Positions 56,508 through 64,000 of a DNA stretch of 64,000 bases are shown here, in pieces. Each line of letters begins with the position of its first letter. The stretch's first letter is position 1. Below the pieces are notes generated by a model. That model searched no databases, was not told where the DNA came from, and saw nothing but the letters and a program-made list of their open reading frames with translations. Origin of the DNA: Takakia lepidozioides (taxonomy: Eukaryota > Streptophyta > Takakiopsida > Takakiales > Takakiaceae); assembly GCA_030704615.1 (NCBI GenBank), contig CM060733.1, positions 63,736,001-63,800,000 on the forward strand. Reading direction: 5' to 3'. Position numbers and translations under genes: made by a program.

Positions 56508-57731
56508 AAATGTCCATACTAAAGTGCAACCCGGCATGCTAAAAGAGCCGAGAGCCAACATTTTTCTGAATAGTATCATGTGTGCACCATCCTCATCGTC
56601 TTTTTGTAGTCTAATTGCATGTCTATTGCCATTTTTTGTACCCACGTACTGTGATTTCATGCTTCCAGAAGTCGATGGATATCGATTGTGATTTTTATGT
56701 CCAGGTATCAATGCTGCTACGGTCCAGATGACAAGCGCACCAACAATGCGATAGTGAGGATCCCAAACTGAAACGTGGAGGACCTCTTGTGGGTGCTGGA
56801 ACATCTCACCCTCATAAAGGCCCAAGGAGAAAGAAGTTGAAATATGGGGAGTCTTACAAGCGTGGTTGCCAATGTTGTTTCAAGGTCCAGCAATGTTATC
56901 TCGTCCCCGACATTTGTGTCCTCACATACTACAACAACATGGAGCATACAGACGCGAAAAGGAACGTCTATCATGGGAAGTCCGCTGAGTTCAGGAACAC
57001 TCGCCACGCCTATGCACCACACATTAGCGAGGAAATTGAAAGCATGGGTCATGGAGTGTCTGTGCCGAGGCCTGTCAGTCGCCCAAATCATGATGGAACA
57101 TAAAGAGCACGTCATGAACAACACCGGGTTGGGGGATGCATGGACACGAGACGATTTTTTGTTGGAGCAGGATGTGCGCAACCTGGGCGAGAAACGGGCA
57201 TGGCAAACGTTCAAAAAACATGCCAACAATGCGGAGAGTGTCCGCATGTGGAAAGACCAGAACCCGAAAATCGGTCTTCTTCTATCAAGAAGAGAAATTG
57301 GCGCCAACATTCAAGCACTACGATGGCGACTTAACATTCACAATCGGCATACAGACTGAGTGGCAGAAGAAGCGAATGCTTCAATTAGGCCATGCCCGTA
57401 TCATTGCATGCGATGCAACCTTCGGGACAAATCACCACAAGGTACTCTTCATCCCTTTTACAATTTATCCGCTTGCACAACTAGTGGATGTGCGCACACT
57501 GGCAGCATCTGACATTGTGTGCATTTGAACAGTTTCCATTGTACACGTTGATGGTCTTCGACGAGTGGCTTAATGGTATACCAGTTGCGTACCTCATATC
57601 CACGCGTGAGCGGACAATAGACTTGGTGCCGTGGATGGCAGCCTTGTGGGACTCATTCCTCGCAGAAATGCCGGACTGACGACCCAATGCCTTCATTGTG
57701 GACGATGCCGACGCTGAAATAAACGTCATTA
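56508..57731 (+). pseudogene. MULE-like transposase, central exons with DDE core
   Basis: The exon begun at 49.4 kb ends near 56565 (NSIM, donor GTGTGC). After an intron with acceptor TGTCCAG it resumes at 56706 (YQCCYGPDDKRTNN), followed by GCQCCFKVQQCYLVPDICVL, TYYNNMEHTDAKRNVYHGKS, ISEEI/LKAWVMECLCRGLSVAQ and RTRKSVFFYQEEKLAPTFKH. The core is ARIIACDATFGTN (first Asp), LMVFDEWLNGIPVAYLIS (57548-57600) and AFIVDDADAEINVI (second Asp, about 57694). Breaks: frameshifts near 56750, 57035 and 57260, and TGA 57677-57679 in MPD*RPN, probably a former Trp. A donor GTAAGT follows at 57732. DDE MULE-type cut-and-paste transposase relative, inactive here. Confidence 0.7.
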
Positions 57732-57759
57732 CGTAAGTTTCACATACCCTCTTGTGCAC

Positions 57760-58400
57760 TCGCGTGCAAGTCCACTGTGTGCGTCCATTGTCAGTCTCTT
57801 TGGCAAGTCCCCTGCCATACAACGCAGTCTTTTGTGCAAGTCCGGCCCATTCCTTTCTGCAAGTCTGCTGGCAAACCAGTCCGCTGATAATGTCCTCTGG
57901 CGAAGTCCGTTGGAAGACTCACTTGCGCAAGTCTGTTGCAAGGTCAGTCTGGTCGGGTCTACTACCAGCAAAGTATGGGTAAGTCTGCTGCCACTGAAGT
58001 CTGGGTAAGTCTGCTACCGGCCTCCTAAGGGCAAGTTCGCAGGCCTGTCCGCTGGAGCGGTCTGTTCGCAAGCCGTCCGCTGCAAGAATCACTTGCGCCA
58101 ATCTGCTCCGACGTCAGTCTGGTCCAGCAAGTCTGCTGGCAGGCGAGTCCGCCGGAGGGGACTGTTCGGAAGTCTGTTGGCAACCCAGGCCACCCGGAAT
58201 GCCCTCTGGCCAAATCCCTTGCAAGACTCACTTACGCAAGTCCGCTGCGAGGTCAGTGTGGTCAGGTCTGCTAGTGGTGTCGTGTGGGCAAGATGTCTCA
58301 TGGCAGGTCAGAGAGGGCGAGTCTGTTGGCTGAATCCGTTTGGCAACTCCACTGGAACAGATGGGCAGACCAGTCCACCAGAGAGTCTACTGGGTTAGTG
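57760..58400. repeat. Degenerate AAGTCYGCTGGCA array
   Basis: Words of the type AAGTC(C/T)GCTGGCA and ACTTGCGCAAGTC recur more than twenty times over 640 bases with 20-40-base spacing. Longer units repeat, for example CAAGACTCACTTACGCAAGT against GAAGACTCACTTGCGCAAGT. The array follows the donor site after the DDE core, so it is likely intronic. It shares its core word with the array at 48990-49160. Confidence 0.75.
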
Positions 58401-58586
58401 CCCAAGTCCACAGGCAAAGTCCTCTTTGAAGTCTCTCATGTGGGCATGTGTACTTTGCAGGGCTGTTTTTCAAGGAGTGCTCATTTTCTTGTGCCTTTGG
58501 CATGTCCGGCGGGCTTGGGTGAAGCAATCATGCGCAAAAACCAAAGATCCTATCACTGCCGCAAACTTGCTGAAGGATATGGGAGA

Positions 58587-59266
58587 TGTCGCGGCCCTTT
58601 GCCTTGAGGGCAGGGGGTCGAGACACAAGAGGGGCTACCCCTGTGGTGGGGGCAGTGGCAACAATAGGTACGGGGGCTGAGGCACCCTTGAGTGCCCGCG
58701 GAGGTGCTCACTAGGTGGAGCCCCGCACACCGGGTTGCGGTGGGGGTGGTAGCTTAGTGGATCTAAGTGGGGGTGGCATAGGACTCACCATGGCGCGGAG
58801 ACCTTGTGGTGGGAGTCTTGGGGAGTCTTGGGACTCATCACGGTCAATAGGGCCGTGGTGGGTGGGCCAAGACTCACCGCGACTCATCACCGGGAATGGA
58901 GGGTCTTTGTGGTGGTTCGCCATAAAATGACTGGGTTGTTTGTGAAACCCCCGCGGACAGTCACAAAAGGAGTAGTAACCCCGAGAACGGTGCAAGCCCG
59001 TTGGTGACCAAAAACTAGTGAGTAAGCGTGCGAGCCGGAAAGCAACCAAGGTGTGGGGAGGTGTTCCGGACTACCAACAACCAAAGGGAATTTCCACTAG
59101 GCCCAAAGTGAGAGAGGTCTTGTGGAGGAGCAAAGGGGGATCGTTATGTCCCGGTGAGCAGCCGAAGCTCCGAGTTGGCCCGGCGGCCAGTTTGGGAGTT
59201 AGGCGCGCGCATCAAAGCGAGTAACTATGACTTGAAGGGGAGCTTACCGAAGTGAGGTGTGCGACA
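58587..59266 (+). mobile_element. Gypsy element B, 5' LTR
   Basis: A 680-base LTR of the same family as element A, TGTCGCGGCC to GTGTGCGACA, with more differences and a few short deletions. Element B lies 2.1 kb right of A in the same orientation. Its 3' LTR is outside the window. Confidence 0.93.
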
Positions 59267-59268
59267 CT

Positions 59269-59280
59269 TGGTATCAGAGC
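59269..59280 (+). other. Element B primer binding site
   Basis: TGGTATCAGAGC two bases after the LTR, identical to that of element A. Confidence 0.95.
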
Positions 59281-59320
59281 TTAGAGTTCAGTACACGATC
59301 GTCCTTGAGACGGCCTCATC

Positions 59321-60017
59321 ATGGGGTCGGGCAAGACAAAGCGAAAGCGGAACGACCCAAAAGATGATGATCATGGTGAGCCCGGTGGGGGCGACGTGTC
59401 ACCAAAGCGACAATTGGAAGAGGCGATTTATGCTTCTGAAAGCGAGGCCGCTCAAGAACGGGAGGAATTTTGGGAGTCGGAGCCCGAGGACTTCCCAGAG
59501 GCTCCGCCAGACCAACAGATGCCTCCCATGCCAGCAGCCTTTTGGGAAGGGTTGTTGGCGCAGTTTGGCGGGACATTGAAAGACGTGTTAAGGGCGGCTA
59601 ATGCAACTTCTACTAAGGCAAAGTTTAAGGTGAAGCCTAAGGAACCCGGCACCTTCGAGGGCGTCCAAAATCAGAAGGCACTCAACACCTGGCTCTTGGA
59701 GCTAGAGCAGTACTTTCGGGCGGCCAAATTGAGTGACGAGGATCGGGTGGAAGTGGCTCCCATCTATTTTGAGGGGCTATGCTCAACAATGGTGGCAAAA
59801 ACGCCTTCATGACCAAGGTCCAAACCCAAAAACCTTGAGCTGGAGTGGGTTCAAGGAACTTATGAAAAGACAGTTTGTGCCCCTCAATGCGTTCTTGCTC
59901 GTCCGGGACAAAATGAGGAATTTGAAGCAAACGGATGACATTCGGGGATATGTTCAGGCTTTCAATGTGCTGTTGCTCGAAGTCACAGATATGGCAGAAC
60001 CAAAAATGACTGACTGA
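59321..60017 (+). pseudogene. Element B gag, frameshifted and cut off
   Basis: ATG 59321 gives MGSGKTKRKRNDPKDDD and the same core as A (WEGLLAQFGGTLKDVLRAAN, LNTWLLELEQYFRAAKLSD). An extra T near 59768 shifts the frame; the other frame carries LRGYAQQWWQKRLHDQG and NLKQTDDIRGYVQAFNVLLL. Similarity to A ends near 60007, where unrelated sequence begins. The zinc-knuckle part of gag is missing. Confidence 0.9.
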
Positions 60018-60338
60018 CCAAACTATGTTAAGAGTATGTGAAGACTCTCCAAGACCGACAACAATAGGAGACTGTGTAAAGGAGATGGGACTAAGCAGAC
60101 TAACATGACTGAGCAGACCAAAAAGTATGAGAAGACAGATCAACAGAGAATAGCAGGAGACTGGGCTGAGCAGACTCAGTATCTTCACAAAAAAAAAAAA
60201 AAAAACAGACCAACAGATACTACTCACTGCTGGATCTCGCGGCAAAGAATGACTTCCTTGTCCATCTCGAAAACCAGTTTACGGTCCTTGTTCATAAACA
60301 CACCGGACTTTTTCTTAGGGCCACTTTTCTTGGGAGCA
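60008..60338. other. Foreign segment inside element B
   Basis: Sequence not found in element A: GACTGACTGACC, AGCAGACTAACATGACTGAG and similar GACTGAGCAGAC words, then an A-run (60189-60205), then a stretch of unknown origin up to the inverted LTR piece. No ORF of note. Confidence 0.7.
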
Positions 60339-60856
60339 AGATGGCAGTCCGGAATAGCTCCCCACTCCTTGGTCGCTTTCCGGCTTGCTCGCTTACTCAC
60401 TAGTTTTTGGTCACCAACGGGCTTGCACCGTTCTCGGGGTTACTACTCCCTATATATACTTTTGTGACTGTCCACGGGGGTTTCACAAACGAACCACCAC
60501 GAAGACCCTCAATTCCCGGTGATGAGTCGCGGTGAGTCTTGGCCCACCCACCACGGCCCCATTGGACCATGGTGAGTCCCAAGACTCCCCACAACTCCCA
60601 CCACAAGGTCTCCGCCCCATGGTGAGTCCTATGCCACCCCCACTAAGTCCCACTAAGCTACCTCCACCCCTTGTGGAGCCAACCCCACCGCAACCCGGTG
60701 TGCGGGGCTCCACCTAGTGAGCGCCTCCGCCTCCTTGAGTGCCTTGGGCACTCAAGGGTGCTTCAGCCCCCCGTACCTATTGCTGCCACCGCCCCCACCA
60801 CAGGGGCAGCCCCTCTGCGTCCCGACCCCCTGCCCTCAAGGCAAAGGGCCGCGACA
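60339..60856 (-). mobile_element. Inverted partial LTR inside element B
   Basis: This is the reverse complement of the first 520 bases of the A/B LTR, ending at 60856 with CCGCGACA (inverse of TGTCGCGG). The last 180 bases of the LTR are absent. Immediately after it, element B resumes at AGGAGTCAATTATTG, equivalent to about 51580 in A. About 530 bases of gag/protease junction are replaced by this segment plus 60008-60338. Confidence 0.92.
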
Positions 60857-63066
60857 TAAAAGGAGTCAATTATTGTTCATGGGATGGGATAATTTCCGGA
60901 ACTAACGTGTCGTTGTTGGTGGACACAGAAGCGTCGCACTCCTTCATGACACCGGCAGCGGCACGAAAGCTGGGGCTCCCGACAAGTGACGTGGGGGCCT
61001 CTATTGAGGTGCGTTTCTGCCAAATGAGAACCACAATTGGCGACGAGGTTGGCGTTCGATGTTCCTCTTCAACTGGGGAGTTGGGAGGAACGTGAGAACT
61101 TCACCATTTGCGAGATCGATGGAGTGGATCTCATTTTGGGGATGACCTTTTTGAGCAAATCCGGAGCAGTCATAGATGGCCGCAAGAGAGTAGTCACGCT
61201 GCCGTGTGGGAATGGTGGCAAAGTTTTACGAGTGTCGGAAACGCCCAAACCCGTGGGAGGGCGAATAAACCTTCTGTCAGCAAGGGAGTAGGCCGTGGAG
61301 GAGCCACATGAGCCCCAATTTTTGCTTTACGTAAGACAAGTGAAAGGAGAAGGCGATGGGGAGCCGAGCCCAGATTGGATCAAGGGGATCTTGGAAAAAT
61401 ACCAGGATGTGATGCCGGAGGATTTACCAAGCGGCCTGCCACCGCGAAGGGGAGTTGACCACAAGATTGAGGTGATACCGGGATCTGAGCCGCCTGCCAA
61501 GGCGCCCTACCGGTTGAGCCACAGAGAGTTGGTTGAGCTGAAGACTCAGCTCAAGGATCTAATGTCAAAGGTACATCCGGCCGAGTAAGTTACCTTACGG
61601 AGCCCCGGTGCTATTCGCAGACAAGAAGGATGGGACGCTGCGGATGTGTGTCGATTACAGGGCTCTGAATAAGGTGACTATCAAAAACCGGTACCCTTTG
61701 CCAAGGATCGACGACCTTTTCAATCGGTTGGCAGAAACGAAGTATTTCAGCCGGATCGATTTGCGCTCCGGCTATCATCAAATTCGAGTGGCGGAAGGAG
61801 ATGAGGAGAAGACCGCGTGCAGGACAAGATATGGTTCGTATGAGTTCTTGGTGATGCCTTTTGGGCTCACCAATGCACCCGTGACCTTTAGCACGCTAAT
61901 GAACAGCCTTTTTCCAGGAGTGGTTGGATGACTTTGTGATCGTGTACATCGATGACATTTTGGTGTACTCGAAAACAAAGGAAGAGCACCTGGAGCACCT
62001 AAAAAGGGTGTTCCAGAAATTGCGGGAAGGGAAGTTGTATGCCAAAGCTTCAAAGTGCGAATTCGGGGTCACAAAAGTAGAGTTCCTGGGGCATGTGATT
62101 ACACAGGATGGGATCAAAATGGATGACAGAAAGGTGAGGGCGATCTTGGACTGGGAACCTCCGACTTCGGTCCCGGGAGTGCGATCCTTCCTAGGACTCG
62201 CCTCCTATTACCGGAAGTATGTGAGAAATTTCGCCAAGATCGTGGGGCCGTTGTCAAACCTCCTGTGTAAATCCAAGGTCTGGGTATGGAACACCTTTTG
62301 TGGCCAAGCTTTTGCCGAGTTGAAGCAGCGGATGGCGGAAGCTCCAGTCCTCAAAATTCCGGAGTTTGACCGTCCATTTGAGATCCATACAGATGCGTCG
62401 GACTTTGCAATTGGGGGTGTACTCATGCAGGATGGACGTCCAGTGGCTTACGAAAGTAAGAAACTGAATGAAGTGGAGCGACGGTGGCCTACGCACGAGA
62501 AAGAAATGAAGGCGGTGGTGCATTGCCTTGAGCTTTGGTGCCACTATATTGGTTCCAACCCGGTGAAGGCGTTCACGGACAATGTTACGGTGAAGTATTT
62601 TGCCACGCAGCCTAAGTTGTCCCCAAAACAAATTAGGTGGCAAGACACTTTGGCACTGTTCGACGTGGATATCCAGTACAAACCGGGACGAGACAATGTG
62701 GTGGCCGATGCTTTAAGTAGAAAGCAACAGCTCATGTTGGTGTACAAGGGTGAGACGACGCTCCAAAAGAAGATCCGGAAGGCTTACCGAAAGGATGAGA
62801 TGGCGAAGTCCGTGATGCGAGACTTGAGGATGGGGGTTAAATCGCAATTCCACTTGCAAAATGGACTGCTCCGGTATAAACAAAAGCGTCTCTACGTGCC
62901 GAAGGGAGGGATTAGAGATAGCCTCTTGAGAGAATGCCATGATGACCCGCTTGCGGGCCACGACGGAGCCAAGCGCAACCGGAGCGAGTACAAAAAGCAA
63001 GCGGGGCTGTTACAACCCTTGCCGATTCCAGAGGGGTCTTGGGAAGTGTCTCGATGGATTTCATGA
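60857..63066 (+). pseudogene. Element B protease, RT, RNase H and integrase start
   Basis: Protease reads LLVDTEASHSFM: the catalytic DTG has become DTE, which should abolish activity. RT runs through [20 protein letters not shown], a frameshift at about 61568, [33 protein letters not shown] and [21 protein letters not shown] further frameshift near 61920 leads into a 380-aa ORF (61924-63066) with [38 protein letters not shown] (RNase H Asp), HEKEMKAVVHCLE (Glu) and NVVADALSRK. Its integrase start GHDGAKR joins directly to NRSEYKKQ: the 30 residues with the CxxC zinc pair present in A are deleted in frame. It ends by a one-base loss near 63045. Confidence 0.92.
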
Positions 63067-64000
63067 CTGCTATGCCGCTGTCAAAAGGATTCGATGCAAT
63101 CATGGTGGTGGTGGATAGGTTCAGTAAAATGGGCCATTTCATTCCCACCAAGGAGACGGCAACGGAGCAGGAGACGGGGCGACTTTACTTCGCCCACGTC
63201 TTCAAGCATCATGGACTCCCGAAGGATATTGTCTCGGACCGTGATCCAAAGTTTACAAGTAAATTTTGGAGGGCACTTTGGAAGAAGATGGGGACGAGGC
63301 TCAAGATGAGCACCGCCTTCCGACCTACGACAAACGGCCAAACGGAAAGAGTGAATTCCGTGGTGAAGCAGATCTTACAGAATTACGTGTTGGCAGACCA
63401 ATCGGACTGGGTGGAACACTTGGATGCGGCAGAGTTCTGTTATAATAACACAAAACACTCCGCAACGGGAGTTTCCCCTTTCGTATTGGTCTATGGAAAA
63501 GCACGACAAGTTGGGCCGCCCAGGACGTTGAGGAACCGGCAGTAGCGGCGGTACTGGAAGAATACGAGCGTTTGTTAAAGCTCGCAAAGTACAATATTGC
63601 CAAAGCTAGGAAACAGTATGAAAGGCAGGCGAATCGGAAGCGGAGGGAAGTTAAGTTTGAGGCAGGCACGGAGATCTGGTTGAACATCAAGATTTTCCGA
63701 CTACCTCCGGAAGTGAGTCCGAAGTTCGTACCTCTGTATGTGGAACTCTTTCGCATCCGGAAGGTTATGAATGAGGATGTGTATGAATTGGAGCTGTCGG
63801 CAAATAGCAAGGTGCATTCGGTATTCCACGTCTCTCTTTTGAAGCCTTACTTCAAAGATGAAGCGCGTCCGAATCGACATCAAGTGTTGCGTCCGTCACC
63901 TGTGCTGTTGGAACACGAAAATGAACCTGAGTACGAGGTGGAGGCAGTGCTTAAGTCGAGGAGGTTCAAGAATCGAGAAACAGAGTATCTCGTGAAACGG
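63039..64000 (+). pseudogene. Element B integrase core and chromodomain (runs off edge)
   Basis: The core reads SMDFMTAMPLSKGFDAIMVV, HGLPKDIVSDRDPKFTSKFW and TNGQTERVNSVVKQILQNYV with D, D and E present. After a short deletion near 63506 (KARQVGPP against KAPLVPTSWAA in A) it changes frame and continues with NRKRREVKFEAGTEIWLN and SVFHVSLLKPYFKDEARPN. The chromodomain EYEVEAVLKSRRFKNR begins near 63930 and is cut by the window end. Confidence 0.92.

Overview
The window is nuclear DNA of a green plant. Genes have many GT-AG introns, there are two recognisable housekeeping genes of plant type, and most of the rest is nested retrotransposons. The MULE/SWIM proteins, the chromodomain Ty3/gypsy elements and the microsatellite-tailed SINE/LINE pairs point to a large, TE-rich charophyte genome such as Chara. 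That assignment is an inference from remembered protein style; no search was run.

Layout, left to right. 0.5-2.4 kb (+): a small five-exon gene for a SEC-C zinc-motif protein. 2.4-3.36 kb (+): directly after its stop codon, a broken PPR-DYW (RNA-editing type) pseudogene. 4.1-4.3 kb: a tRNA-derived SINE with clean target-site duplication (TSD). 4.7-8.7 kb (+): a complete six-exon mitochondrial dicarboxylate/2-oxoglutarate carrier (298 aa). 8.7-15.8 kb: mostly unassigned, with a LINE 3' end and a pair of paralogous minus-strand exons. 15.8-27.1 kb: a LINE split by a 9.3-kb LTR-type insertion (TSD ACAAG) that carries a decayed minus-strand Ty3/gypsy pol; the LINE is also hit by a second SINE and ends in (CT)n. 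27.1-31.4 kb: palindromic minisatellite and unrecognised minus-strand ORFs. 31.9-39.5 kb (+): a nine-exon gene for a TMEM33/POM33-like membrane protein (358 aa), whose introns hold LINE fragments, a SINE and a decayed exon copy. 40-49 kb: LINE remnants, an unknown-family ORF with a tandem repeat born at its stop codon, a SWIM zinc-finger remnant, a DNA-methyltransferase-like exon pair and the 5' half of a LINE with a 2A-like motif. 49.4-64 kb (+): a MULE-like transposase gene broken by two related chromodomain Ty3/gypsy elements, A (complete, both LTRs) and B (running off the right edge).

The three host genes (SEC-C protein, carrier, TMEM33-like) have no evident functional link. The window's interest lies in the TE record. 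The SINE and the LINE share a 3' tail, which fits LINE-driven SINE movement, and several TSDs let the original uninterrupted reading frames be inferred. All splice sites and domain calls were made by eye. Many disruptions in the TEs are single-base indels, so assembly error cannot be excluded for some of them.
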